Assembly (NCBI GenBank): GCA_020636905.1
Contig: JACJWX010000012.1
Coordinates: 38,802 to 102,801 of the forward strand
Length of the DNA: 64,000 nucleotides
From: Actinomycetota bacterium
GTDB taxonomy: Bacteria > Actinomycetota > Thermoleophilia > Miltoncostaeales > Miltoncostaeaceae
Direction of reading: 5' to 3'
Shown here in pieces: positions 8,191-16,582 of this stretch. How positions within the stretch are numbered: the stretch's first letter is position 1; every line of letters starts with the position of its first letter. Below the pieces are notes generated by a model. That model was not told where the DNA came from. It saw only the letters and a program-made list of their open reading frames with translations, and ran no database searches. Both the position numbers and the translations under genes were made by a program.

Positions 8191-8655
8191 TCAGCCGTCG
8201 ACCTGATCGCCCCGGGACGCGCGGGACGCGGAAACGCCCGCCGCGACCAGCCCCACGACCCCCGCGGTCAGATGGAGGCCGACGAGCCAGCCGCTGCGGG
8301 TGAAGACATCGTTCGGGTCGGCGTCGAGAACGAGCCCCGCGGCGGCCCAGGCGATCAGGAACAGACCCGACACGGTGAGGAACGCCCGAGCGGCGTGTTC
8401 CCGGGTGGCGCAGGCGATTCCGACGAGGCCGATCGCCGTCTCGGCGACCCCCGTCAGGAAGTGCCCCGGCCAGAAGAACACCGTTCGCGCGTGCTGGACG
8501 TCCCATTCGCCGTGGCCCGAACGCAGCATGGTCATGATTCCCACCATCAGCAGCACGCCGGCGGTCAGGGTGGCCCAGCGCCCGGCGACACCGCGGGGTG
8601 GAGCGGCGGCCTCCCGGGCGCTCACCCCCTCGCCGTGTGTCGCGTGGGACGTCAT
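8191..8655 (-). CDS. DUF4383-like four-helix integral membrane protein
   Basis: 154 residues from the ATG that overlaps the upstream gene's stop (ATGA). About four membrane helices are visible: ATLTAGVLLMVGIMTML, FLTGVAETAIGLVGIACA, FLTVSGLFLIAWAAAGLVL and LVGLHLTAGVVGLVAAGV. The overall pattern recalls DUF4383 membrane proteins, but the match is by layout only. It is translationally coupled to the PAP2 phosphatase. Function is unknown. Confidence 0.6.
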   Translation of the reverse strand: MTSHATHGEGVSAREAAAPPRGVAGRWATLTAGVLLMVGIMTMLRSGHGEWDVQHARTVFFWPGHFLTGVAETAIGLVGIACATREHAARAFLTVSGLFLIAWAAAGLVLDADPNDVFTRSGWLVGLHLTAGVVGLVAAGVSASRASRGDQVDG

Positions 8656-9161
8656 CGTCGAGACGGTACCCGCTCGAGCAGCAGAAGAAAACGCCGCATT
8701 CCGCCTCCCACGCACATCCCCAGCAGCGCTCCGGCGGCGATGTCGGCGGGGTCGTGGTCCGCACGCACGACGCGCCCGAGCAACCCGACCGTCGCGGCGG
8801 CCGCCGCCGTCCGGCCCAGTGGCGTGCGCGTCCCACCCACCGCGCTCACGAGCGCCACCGCCGCCGCCGCGTGACGGCTGGGGAACCCGCCCTCCACACG
8901 GTCGCCCGGTCGGCGGCGGTCGATCCTCGTCCGGGTGTGGCGCGCGATCGTGGCCGCGGTGACCGTCGCCAGCAGGGCCGTCGATCCCTCGCGGCGTCGC
9001 CGCGGGTCGAGCAGCAGCAGCACCACCACTCCGCGAAACGCGGGCGACAGAAGCCGTCCGGCGAGTCCGAGTGCGTCAGTCGCCCCGGGTGCGCGCGTCC
9101 GAATTGCGGCGCGCACGGAGCGGCCCAGGGCCCGGTCTGCGGCGGCCACCCGGCGCAGCAT
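8652..9161 (-). CDS. PAP2-family phosphatase
   Basis: A small (169-residue) membrane phosphatase of the type-2 phosphatidic acid phosphatase superfamily. The three motifs are present: RTRIDRRRPGD (KxxxxxxRP-like, with Arg in place of Lys), PSRHAAAAVA (PSGH-like) and GRVVRADHDPADIAAG (SRxxxxxHxxxD-like). Such enzymes dephosphorylate lipid phosphates, for example undecaprenyl diphosphate. The PSRH variant is seen in actinobacterial members. The ATG lacks a clear ribosome site, and a GTG about 40 bases earlier is an alternative. It is divergent from the thioredoxin-like lipoprotein gene. Confidence 0.78.
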   Translation of the reverse strand: MLRRVAAADRALGRSVRAAIRTRAPGATDALGLAGRLLSPAFRGVVVLLLLDPRRRREGSTALLATVTAATIARHTRTRIDRRRPGDRVEGGFPSRHAAAAVALVSAVGGTRTPLGRTAAAAATVGLLGRVVRADHDPADIAAGALLGMCVGGGMRRFLLLLERVPSRR

Positions 9162-9218
9162 GGGATGCCGAGCGCGTCTGCGGGGAGACGGGCGCGTCAC
9201 GCTGGTAACGTCACCACG

Positions 9219-9740
9219 ATGCGTCGCCTGTTGAGTGCATGGCTGCTCCTGATGTTGGTGCTGGTGGTCGCCGCGTGCTCGGGCCAGGACTCGAGCGGTA
9301 CCGTGACTCCCCGAGCCGTCTCCGACCGGACCGCCGCCGCCGCCTTCACGCTGCCGAACCTTCGCGAGGGGAAGGATGACATCAGCCTGGTCGACTATCG
9401 CGGGCGGCCGCTGTTGATCAACTTCTGGGCGCACTGGTGCGGCCCCTGCGTGGAGGAGATGCCGGCACTCGCCGAGTTCGCTCGGGAGCATCCCGACATC
9501 GCGGTGCTCGGGATCGCGGCCAGCGGGGACCCGGCGGCGGATCGCGACTTCGCCGAGTCCACCGGTGTCGGCTTCGACCTCGCCTCGGACCGGAGCGGCG
9601 ACATCCTGGGCCACTACGGCATCAGCGGCCTCCCCGGTACCGTGCTGGTCGACCGCCAGGGCCGGGTCGTCAACACGATCTTCGGTCCGCTCACGTCCGC
9701 CGACCTCGCCCAGCTCGCCACGACGCTGCGATCGTCGTGA
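9219..9740 (+). CDS. TlpA/ResA-like thioredoxin-fold lipoprotein
   Basis: A 173-residue extracytoplasmic thiol-disulfide protein. A signal peptide ends in a lipobox (LVVAAC), predicting a lipid-anchored mature protein on the outer face of the membrane. The AhpC/TSA-type thioredoxin fold has the redox motif WCGPC in FWAHWCGPCVEEMPALAEFA and the cis-Pro loop GLPGTVLVD. This family reduces or oxidises thiols in cytochrome c maturation or redox homeostasis. The partner is not visible here. Its stop overlaps the GTG of tilS (GTGA). Confidence 0.87.
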   Translation: MRRLLSAWLLLMLVLVVAACSGQDSSGTVTPRAVSDRTAAAAFTLPNLREGKDDISLVDYRGRPLLINFWAHWCGPCVEEMPALAEFAREHPDIAVLGIAASGDPAADRDFAESTGVGFDLASDRSGDILGHYGISGLPGTVLVDRQGRVVNTIFGPLTSADLAQLATTLRSS

Positions 9741-11044
9741 CGTCCGACGCGTCCCCGCGTGAGGCACTCGCGCGGTCGATCGAGGAACACGACGCGCCCC
9801 GACCCGGCGAAGCCGTGCTCGCGCTCGTGTCCGGAGGTCCCGATTCGATGGCGCTCATGCACCTGCTCGCCGACGCCCACGACGGTCGTGTGGAGGTACT
9901 CACCCTGGACCACGGCCTTCGGGCCGAGGCGGCCGCCGAGTGCGCCCTCGTGCTCGAGCGGGCGCGGGCACTCGGCCTGCGGGCGCACCATCACGCGCTC
10001 GGGGTGGCCGCGGGGTCCGGTGTCCAGCAACGTGCCCGCGACGCCCGCTACCGAACCGCCCGTGCGGTGGCCGCCGAACGTGGCTGCGACGTCATCGCCG
10101 TCGCGCACACACGGGACGACCAGGCCGAGACGGTGCTGATGCGCATGGCTCGTGGCGCCGGGACCGCCGGGGCCGCGGGAATGCGGTTTCGCGAGGGCGA
10201 CCTGGTTCGGCCACTCCTGGGCGTGGCGGCCTCCGCCACCCGACGGTGGTGCGCCGAGGCGGGCATTCCGGTGGTCGACGACCCGTCCAATCGGGATCCG
10301 GCCTTCGCGCGCGTCCACGTCCGTCACCTACTCGGAGATATCGAGACGCGGTTTCCCGGCGCGGCCGTTCACATCGCGGCCCTGGCGGCGGACATGCACG
10401 CCGAGGCCGACCTGGTCGGCGAGCTCGCCGATCAAGCCGTCCGGCGGTGCATCACGGCCGACGGCTGTTCCATCACCGCGCTGCTCGCGGAACCGGCGCC
10501 GATCCGCGGCCGTGTGATCCGCCACCTGCTGCTGGCCGCCGGCGCGCCACCGGATCGCGTCGACCGGGCGGCGGTCGCGCGCGTCATGGAGGTTGCCACG
10601 GGGAAGGCGGGGGGCACCGAGGTGGGTGGGGTGCGCGTCGTGAAGGCGCCCGACCGCGTGCTGGCGCTGAAGACGGTCGATATCCACACCCCGGGCGAAT
10701 CCCCGCTGCCGGTGCCCGGCGAGGTCGTCTTCGGTGGAGTGCGGGTGCGGGCGGCCATGGGCGTGGCACCGGTCCCGACCGAGGCGCGTGTCGGCCTGGT
10801 GCGCGTGGGCTCGCTTCGGGTTCGCGCGCCGCGCGATGGCGATCGGCTTCCGCTGACGTCGGGCGGCCGAGCCCGGCTCGGCCGGCTGCTCGCACAGGAC
10901 GGCGTTCCGGCCGCGATGCGCTCCACGGTGCCGGTGATCGTGGACGGAGACCGGCCGATCTGGGTGGCCGGGCATCGCGCCGACCCCGCTCATCTGGCAC
11001 CGTGCGGTCAACGCGCCGTCGTGCTGGAGGTGGCACCCGCATGA
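9737..11044 (+). CDS. tilS: tRNA(Ile)-lysidine synthetase
   Basis: Converts cytidine-34 of the CAU-anticodon tRNA-Ile to lysidine, changing decoding from Met to Ile; it is essential in bacteria. The 435-residue protein starts with a PP-loop ATPase (LALVSGGPDSMAL, the SGGxDS motif) and has the catalytic AHTRDDQAET segment. The C-terminal part includes the LRVRAPRDGDRLPLTSGGRARLGRLLAQDGVP tRNA-binding domain. The GTG start overlaps the stop of the upstream gene. It heads the conserved tilS-hpt-ftsH order also found in Bacillus. Confidence 0.93.
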   Translation: MTSDASPREALARSIEEHDAPRPGEAVLALVSGGPDSMALMHLLADAHDGRVEVLTLDHGLRAEAAAECALVLERARALGLRAHHHALGVAAGSGVQQRARDARYRTARAVAAERGCDVIAVAHTRDDQAETVLMRMARGAGTAGAAGMRFREGDLVRPLLGVAASATRRWCAEAGIPVVDDPSNRDPAFARVHVRHLLGDIETRFPGAAVHIAALAADMHAEADLVGELADQAVRRCITADGCSITALLAEPAPIRGRVIRHLLLAAGAPPDRVDRAAVARVMEVATGKAGGTEVGGVRVVKAPDRVLALKTVDIHTPGESPLPVPGEVVFGGVRVRAAMGVAPVPTEARVGLVRVGSLRVRAPRDGDRLPLTSGGRARLGRLLAQDGVPAAMRSTVPVIVDGDRPIWVAGHRADPAHLAPCGQRAVVLEVAPA

Positions 11045-11577
11045 GTGAAGGACGCCCGGGCCGTGTCCTGGTGACCGAGGAGCAGCTGACCCAGCGCGTA
11101 CGCGAGCTGGGTGAGGAGGTGTCGGCGGACTACGCAGATCGCGAGGTCCTCGTGGTGGGAGTGCTGAAGGGCGCGGTGCTCTTCATCGCCGACTTCATCC
11201 GTCACCTGACGGTTCCGTGCGAGCTCGACTTCATGGCCGTCGCGTCCTATGGGGGACAGACCCACTCGTCCGGTGTGGTTCGGATCCTGAAAGACCTCGA
11301 CCACCCGATCGCCGGCAAGCACGTGCTGCTCGTCGAGGACATCATCGACTCCGGGCTGACGCTCAGTTACCTCATGCGGAACCTGGCCTCGCGCCAGCCG
11401 GCGTCCCTCGAGATCTGCACGCTGCTCACCAAGCCAGGGCACCGCCGCCTGTCGACGCAGCCGAAGTACGTCGGTTTCGACCTCCCGGACGAGTTCGTGG
11501 TCGGGTATGGACTCGACCATGCCGAACGCTTCCGAAACCTCCCGCACATCGCCACCCTCGAGTTGCAGGACCCGTAG
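11041..11577 (+). CDS. hpt: Hypoxanthine phosphoribosyltransferase
   Basis: A cytosolic purine-salvage enzyme making IMP and GMP from the free base and PRPP. It is 178 residues long. The PRPP-binding loop is VLLVEDIIDSGLTL, and the flexible loop lies in MAVASYGGQTHSSG. VVGVLKGAVLFIADF and the C-terminal VGYGLDHAERFRNLP are characteristic. ATGA overlap with tilS. In Bacillus the HprT-TilS pair can also regulate ftsH; the same adjacency here makes that worth testing. Confidence 0.93.
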   Translation: MSEGRPGRVLVTEEQLTQRVRELGEEVSADYADREVLVVGVLKGAVLFIADFIRHLTVPCELDFMAVASYGGQTHSSGVVRILKDLDHPIAGKHVLLVEDIIDSGLTLSYLMRNLASRQPASLEICTLLTKPGHRRLSTQPKYVGFDLPDEFVVGYGLDHAERFRNLPHIATLELQDP

Positions 11578-11602
11578 CGGCGACCTCCCGGCGGGCCGCT
11601 GC

Positions 11603-11608
11603 TATCCT
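11603..11608 (+). promoter_or_regulatory. Candidate -10 box for ftsH
   Basis: TATCCT in the 111-bp gap between hpt and ftsH, the only sizeable gap in this run of genes. No convincing -35 hexamer is seen. The position, about 80 bases before the GTG, would give ftsH its own promoter. Confidence 0.3.
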
Positions 11609-11688
11609 CAGCGATCCGAGATGCCGATACCTGCCTCGACACCGCACACGCCGGATGCGACTCCCGTGGATGACTCAGTGAGGGTGAT

Positions 11689-13629
11689 GTGAACCGGTTC
11701 TTTCGGAGCGCAGCGTTCCCCATCCTGATCGTCCTGCTGCTGGCCTTCGTGGCGCAGCGCCTGGTGGTCTCCAACTCCGGGTCCCAGCGCACGCCGGACT
11801 TCCCGGCGCTGATGCAGATGATCCAGAGCAAGAACATCAAGTCGGCCGAGATCGACCTCCCCGCGCAGGAGGTGAAGCTCACCGACAACGCCGGCGACAC
11901 GTTCAGCACCGGCTACCCGGACGATTACGGCGACAACCTCACCAACGCCCTCGACGACGCGGGAGTGAGCTACACGGTCAAGGGGCGCGCAACCAGCGCC
12001 TGGTGGAGCTTCCTGCTGACGCTCGCGCCGTTCGTCCTGTTCATCTTCTTCTGGATCTACCTGATGAACCGCATGCAGGGTGGCGGCACGAAGGTGATGA
12101 GCTTCGGCAAGTCGCGGGCGAAGCGCATGTCGATGGACGCGCCGAAGATCACGTTCAAGGACGTCGCCGGCGCCGATGAGGCGGTCGAGGAGCTCCACGA
12201 GATCAAGGAGTTCCTGGAGAACCCCAAGAAGTTCCAGGCCCTCGGTGCCCGGATCCCGAAGGGCGTTCTGCTCTTCGGCCCTCCCGGTACCGGTAAGACC
12301 CTCCTGGCCCGGGCGGTGGCCGGCGAGGCGGGCGTGCCGTTCTTCTCGATCTCCGGTTCCGACTTCGTGGAGATGTTCGTGGGCGTCGGCGCCAGCCGGG
12401 TCCGCGACCTGTTCGAGCAGGCGAAGCAGAACTCGCCCTGCATCATCTTCATGGACGAGATCGACGCCGTTGGACGTCACCGCGGCGCCGGCCTCGGCGG
12501 CGGCCACGACGAGCGCGAGCAGACGCTGAACCAGCTCCTCGTCGAGATGGACGGCTTCGAGGCGAAGGACAACATCATCCTCATCGCCGCCACCAACCGA
12601 CCCGACGTCCTCGACCCCGCGCTCCTGCGGCCGGGACGCTTCGACCGTCAGATCGTCGTGGATCGCCCGGACCGGGCGGGACGAGCCGAGATCCTGAAGG
12701 TGCACACCAAGGGCAAACCGATCGCCAAGGAAATCGATCTGAGCACCCTCGCCGGGCAGACCCCGGGCTTCACGGGTGCCGATCTCGCCAACCTCGTCAA
12801 TGAGGCGGCACTGCTGGCGGCGCGTCGCGGCAAGCGCGTCATCGAGCAGGACGAGCTCGAGGAAGGGATCATGCGCGTCATCGCCGGTCCCGAAAAGAAG
12901 AGCCGGCTCCTCTCCGAGAAGGAACGGGCGGTCACCGCGTACCACGAGATGGGCCACGCGCTCGTCGGGCATTTCCTGCCCAACTCCGATCCGGTGCACA
13001 AGATCAGCATCGTGTCCCGTGGCCAGGCCCTCGGTGTCACCGTGTCGATGCCCACCGAGGACAAGTTCAACCGCACCCGCGCGGAACTCGAAGACGAGAT
13101 GGCCATGACCCTTGGCGGTCGCGCCGCCGAGGAGATCGTCTTCAACGAGATCACCACCGGGGCCTCGAGCGATCTCGAGCGTGTCACCCAGACGGCGAAG
13201 GCCATGGCGATGCGCTTCGGAATGAGCGACAAGCTCGGTCCGCGCGTGCTCGGCCACAGCCAGGGGGCGCCGTTCCTCGGTCGCGACCTCCACTCGGAAC
13301 CCGACTACTCCGACGACACCGCCCGTCAGATCGACGCCGAGATCCGGCGGATGATCGAGGACGCCCATCAGCGGGCGCGCGACATCCTCTACGAGCATCG
13401 CGATCATCTGGAGTCGATCAGCCAGGTGCTGCTGCGACGCGAGACGATCGAGCGCGAGGAATTCCTGGCACTGCTCGCGGGCGCGTCCGAGGAGGACGTG
13501 TTCCGGGCAAAGGACGAGGAGACCGAACGCCGTCTCAAGGACGGCAGCTCGACCCCCACCGAGGACGCGGGGAGTCGCCGACCCGTGATTCCGCCCGGAA
13601 CGTCGGGGCAACCCGTCGCCGAGGGCTAA
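11689..13629 (+). CDS. ftsH: ATP-dependent membrane metalloprotease FtsH
   Basis: A hexameric AAA+ protease that degrades misfolded membrane and regulatory proteins. 646 residues. Two N-terminal membrane helices (about 11-26 and 105-128) flank the extracytoplasmic domain. The AAA+ module has Walker A GPPGTGKT near 197, Walker B IIFMDEID and the pore loop FVEMFVGVGASRVRDLF. The zinc protease motif HEMGH lies near 420. The start is GTG (MNRFFRSAAF), with GAGGGTG six bases upstream. A hydrophilic tail with Thr/Pro/Gly follows the protease domain. It is followed within 45 bases by folP. Confidence 0.96.
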   Translation: MNRFFRSAAFPILIVLLLAFVAQRLVVSNSGSQRTPDFPALMQMIQSKNIKSAEIDLPAQEVKLTDNAGDTFSTGYPDDYGDNLTNALDDAGVSYTVKGRATSAWWSFLLTLAPFVLFIFFWIYLMNRMQGGGTKVMSFGKSRAKRMSMDAPKITFKDVAGADEAVEELHEIKEFLENPKKFQALGARIPKGVLLFGPPGTGKTLLARAVAGEAGVPFFSISGSDFVEMFVGVGASRVRDLFEQAKQNSPCIIFMDEIDAVGRHRGAGLGGGHDEREQTLNQLLVEMDGFEAKDNIILIAATNRPDVLDPALLRPGRFDRQIVVDRPDRAGRAEILKVHTKGKPIAKEIDLSTLAGQTPGFTGADLANLVNEAALLAARRGKRVIEQDELEEGIMRVIAGPEKKSRLLSEKERAVTAYHEMGHALVGHFLPNSDPVHKISIVSRGQALGVTVSMPTEDKFNRTRAELEDEMAMTLGGRAAEEIVFNEITTGASSDLERVTQTAKAMAMRFGMSDKLGPRVLGHSQGAPFLGRDLHSEPDYSDDTARQIDAEIRRMIEDAHQRARDILYEHRDHLESISQVLLRRETIEREEFLALLAGASEEDVFRAKDEETERRLKDGSSTPTEDAGSRRPVIPPGTSGQPVAEG

Positions 13630-13672
13630 CACCCCAGCGGCTCCGCTCGCCTGGCTCGACGCCCCCGCGGTC

Positions 13673-14464
13673 ATGGGGGTGGTCAACGTCACGCCCGACT
13701 CGTTCTCGGACGGCGGCGAACACCTCGCACTGCCCGCCGCGCTGGCGACCATTCGGCGGATGGCCGCCGACGGCGCCGCAATCGTCGACGTCGGCGCCGA
13801 GAGCACGCGTCCGGGGGCCGACCGGGTGGGCGCGGACGAACAGCTGCGGCGCCTCGACCCGCTCTTCGACGCGCTCGGTCGTGATCCGGCGGGCGTTCCG
13901 CTCTCGATCGACACGACGTCGGCCGCTGTCGCCGACCGCGCCACGGCCGCCGGCGCGGGGCTCGTGAACGACATCAGCGCCGGCCGGGAGGATCCCGACC
14001 TGTTCGGACTGGTGGCCGACCGTGGGGTCGATCTCTGCCTCATGCACATGCGCGGGCAGCCCAGGGACATGCAGGACCGGCCCGAGTACGCGGATGTGGT
14101 CGACGAGGTGTGCGCGTTCCTGGAGGAGCGGATGCGGGCGGCGGTCGGGGCCGGTGTCGCCGAGGAACGCATCGTGCTCGATCCGGGCATCGGCTTCGGC
14201 AAGACCCTCGACCACAATCTCGCGCTGATCGCCGGGATCGGGCGGATGGCGGCCCTCGGGCGGCCGGTGCTGGTGGGGGCCTCCCGGAAGGGCATGGTGG
14301 GACTCATCACCCAGCGTCCGATCGAGGGCCGACTGGCGGGCAGCGTCGGCGCCGCCCTGGCGGCCGTGGCTCACGGTGCGGCGGTGCTGCGGGTGCACGA
14401 CGTCGCCGAAACCGTCGACGCGCTCCGGGTCTGGGCCGCCGTGGAGGCCCGTTCGCGTGGTTGA
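13673..14464 (+). CDS. folP: Dihydropteroate synthase
   Basis: Condenses p-aminobenzoate with the pterin diphosphate in folate synthesis; the sulfonamide target. 263 residues from the first canonical start. MGVVNVTPDSFSDGG is the family's loop 1, followed by VDVGAESTRPGA, SIDTTSAAVA, LMHMRGQPRDMQ and DPGIGFGKTLDHN, and VGASRKGMVG near the end. The family normally has some 10-15 residues before MGVVNVTP. Here that stretch (APLAWLDAPAV) is in frame, but no ATG, GTG or TTG precedes it after the stop at 13586-13588. Initiation may therefore be at this ATG or at a non-canonical codon. It overlaps folB-folK by eight bases. Confidence 0.92.
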   Translation: MGVVNVTPDSFSDGGEHLALPAALATIRRMAADGAAIVDVGAESTRPGADRVGADEQLRRLDPLFDALGRDPAGVPLSIDTTSAAVADRATAAGAGLVNDISAGREDPDLFGLVADRGVDLCLMHMRGQPRDMQDRPEYADVVDEVCAFLEERMRAAVGAGVAEERIVLDPGIGFGKTLDHNLALIAGIGRMAALGRPVLVGASRKGMVGLITQRPIEGRLAGSVGAALAAVAHGAAVLRVHDVAETVDALRVWAAVEARSRG

Positions 14465-15371
14465 TCGGGTCTCGATCCACATCCGGGGACTCGAGGTGTT
14501 CGGCTACCACGGCGTCCACGAGGAGGAGCGCCGGCTCGGGCAGCGGTTCGTGGTGGACGTGGATCTGGAGCTGCTCGCGTGTCCGGGGGTCGCCTCGGAC
14601 GCATTGGACGGAACGGTGGACTACGCGGCCCTGACCGCGGCCGTCGCCGATATCGTCGCCGGCCCCCCGAGCCGCCTGATCGAGCACCTGGCCGGGCGCA
14701 TCGCCGATCTCGCCCTGGACCACCCGCTCGCGGACCGCGTCACGGTGGGAATCGACAAGCCGCAGGTCGCCCTTCCGCATCAGGTCCGCGCCACCGGTGT
14801 GCGCCTGCAGCGACGCCGACTCCACACCTACTGGATCGGTCTCGGAGGGAATCTCGGCGACCGTCTCGCCGCACTGCAGGCGATGCTCGACGCCACCGCC
14901 GCGCGGGGAGTCCTGGTCGATGCCGTCTCCCCGGTCTACGAGACCGCGCCACAACTGGTGACCGAGCAGCCCGATTTCCTGAACGCCGCCGTTCGAGTCC
15001 GAAGCACCCTGGCGCCGTGGCGGATGCTGGCCCTTCTGAAGCGCCTGGAACGGCGCCTTGGGCGCACGACCGGGGGACCGCGCTTCGGACCGCGTCCCAT
15101 CGACGCCGACATCCTGCTCTGGGATGGCGGTGCTTGGGTGGACGACCGCCTCTCGATCCCGCACCCGCGCCTGGCGGTTCGCAGGTTCGCGCTGGTGCCG
15201 CTGCTGGCGATCCATCCCGACGCCGCCCTTCCGGACGGGACGCGCATCGACGCGCTCGAGCGAGACCTCCCTGCCGGGGAAGACCGCGTCGCGCGGTTCG
15301 CGGGTGAGCTGCGGGTCCCCGACGCGGGCGCGCCCGGCGCCCCATCCGGCTCGGTGACGGAGCCCGCCTGA
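14457..15371 (+). CDS. folBK: Fused dihydroneopterin aldolase / HPPK (FolB-FolK)
   Basis: Two consecutive folate enzymes in one frame of 304 residues. Residues 1-118 are FolB (dihydroneopterin aldolase): RGLEVFGYHGVHEEERRLGQ, DYAALTAAV and RLIEHLAGRIADL. From about 120 comes FolK (6-hydroxymethyl-dihydropterin pyrophosphokinase): WIGLGGNLGDR, PDFLNAAV, RRLGRTTGGPRFGPRPIDADIL and IPHPRLAVRRFALVPL. The GTG start lies inside the folP end. The product of the pair is the substrate of FolP, so folP-folBK forms a compact pathway unit. Fusion of these domains is known in other lineages. Confidence 0.93.
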   Translation: MVDRVSIHIRGLEVFGYHGVHEEERRLGQRFVVDVDLELLACPGVASDALDGTVDYAALTAAVADIVAGPPSRLIEHLAGRIADLALDHPLADRVTVGIDKPQVALPHQVRATGVRLQRRRLHTYWIGLGGNLGDRLAALQAMLDATAARGVLVDAVSPVYETAPQLVTEQPDFLNAAVRVRSTLAPWRMLALLKRLERRLGRTTGGPRFGPRPIDADILLWDGGAWVDDRLSIPHPRLAVRRFALVPLLAIHPDAALPDGTRIDALERDLPAGEDRVARFAGELRVPDAGAPGAPSGSVTEPA

Positions 15372-15488
15372 CCGGCCGGTGTGTCCGCACGGACCTCGGC
15401 GACCCGGTGCCGCGCGGGGACATGGCGGTTGGCACATTCCGAAAGGGGCGCTCTAAACTGGTTCGCCGGAGCAACAAGGAGCATGAAG

Positions 15489-15803
15489 GTGTCGCACACC
15501 GACGAACTCGATGAGTACGAGGCGGAACTCGAACTCCGCCTGCGGCGCGAATACAACGACGTGTACCCGATGTTCTCCTACTGCGTGCTCACGCAGGAGA
15601 CGACCTATCTCTGCAATCACCTCGAGCGGAACATCACGGCGCACCCGTCGTACCCGCTCTTCCACGTCGTGATGGAGGACGTCTGGGTGTGGGACAAGAA
15701 CCGCCCGTCGCGCATCATTCCCCGGGTCGAGGTGGACACCACCCAGGACGTGACCGTCGAGATCCTGCGTCCTGCTGACGCTCCGGAGCCGTCGGACGGA
15801 TGA
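15489..15803 (+). CDS. DUF2469 family protein
   Basis: About 104 residues, an actinobacterial family of unknown function. The hallmark features are present: LDEYEAELELRLRREY at the start, FSYCVLTQETTYLCNHL and EDVWVWDKNRPSRIIPRVEV. I prefer the GTG here, which has AAGGAG seven bases upstream, to the ATG at 15483, which leaves only one base of spacing. Its stop overlaps coaX (ATGA). A TTGGCA/TAAACT pair with a long spacer lies about 30-60 bases upstream and may be a promoter. No enzymatic motif is visible. Confidence 0.82.
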   Translation: MSHTDELDEYEAELELRLRREYNDVYPMFSYCVLTQETTYLCNHLERNITAHPSYPLFHVVMEDVWVWDKNRPSRIIPRVEVDTTQDVTVEILRPADAPEPSDG

Positions 15804-16582
15804 GCCATCTGCTGGCGATCGATGTGGGGAACACCCACACACTGGCCGGCGTCTTCGAGGGCGAGACACTGCTCCACGAGTGGCGGATCTCCACCAACCG
15901 GGGATCGACCGAGGACGAGCTCGCCGCCGCCCACGACCAGATCCTGCGTCTGCGCGGCGGGAGCCTCGACGACCTCGATTCGATGATCGTGGCGTCGGTG
16001 GTCCCGGCTCTGACCGCCGGCTACCGGGCGCTCGGCGCGCGGTACATGCATCGGCCCGCTCTCGTGGTCGGCCCCGGCGTCCGCACCGGAATGCCGCTCG
16101 CGATCGACAATCCCCGCGAGCTCGGCGCGGACCGGCTGGTCAACGCGGTGGCGGCGTATCGGCGTTTCGGCGGCCCCTGCATCGTGGTCGACCTGGGCAC
16201 CGCGACCACGTTCGATGCCGTTTCCGAGCAGGGTGAGTACCTCGGCGGTGCGATCGCACCGGGGATCGAGACGTCGCTCGAAGCCCTGACGGCGCGAGCG
16301 GCCCGTCTGGCCAAGGTCGACCTGGTGCCCCCACAACGCTGTATCGGGCGATCGACGGTCGAGAGCATGCGCTCCGGGGTCATCCTCGGGGCGGTGGCGA
16401 TGGTCGACGGACTCGTCTCGCGCATCCGCGAGGAGCTCGGGGGAACCGCCAGGGTCGTCGCCACCGGAGGCCTCGCCCCGATGGTCTGCGCGTTGTCGGA
16501 AGAGGTGGACGAGAACGATCCGATGCTGACGCTGGACGGCCTGCGCATCATCCACGAGATGAACGCCGGGGCAGACCGATGA
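15800..16582 (+). CDS. coaX: Type III pantothenate kinase
   Basis: First step of coenzyme A synthesis: pantothenate plus ATP to 4'-phosphopantothenate. The 260-residue protein has the ASKHA-fold signature AIDVGNTHT at the start. It also has RTGMPLAIDNPRELGADRLVNAVAAY and the second phosphate motif VDLGTATTFD. The type III enzyme is not inhibited by CoA and uses a monovalent cation (family knowledge). It overlaps both neighbours by ATGA, so it is in one transcript with DUF2469 and dus. Confidence 0.93.
   Translation: MSHLLAIDVGNTHTLAGVFEGETLLHEWRISTNRGSTEDELAAAHDQILRLRGGSLDDLDSMIVASVVPALTAGYRALGARYMHRPALVVGPGVRTGMPLAIDNPRELGADRLVNAVAAYRRFGGPCIVVDLGTATTFDAVSEQGEYLGGAIAPGIETSLEALTARAARLAKVDLVPPQRCIGRSTVESMRSGVILGAVAMVDGLVSRIREELGGTARVVATGGLAPMVCALSEEVDENDPMLTLDGLRIIHEMNAGADR

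Noticed and set aside
11608..14310. 900-residue minus-strand open frame
   Set aside because: Antisense to ftsH and folP; composition typical of a third-position shadow.
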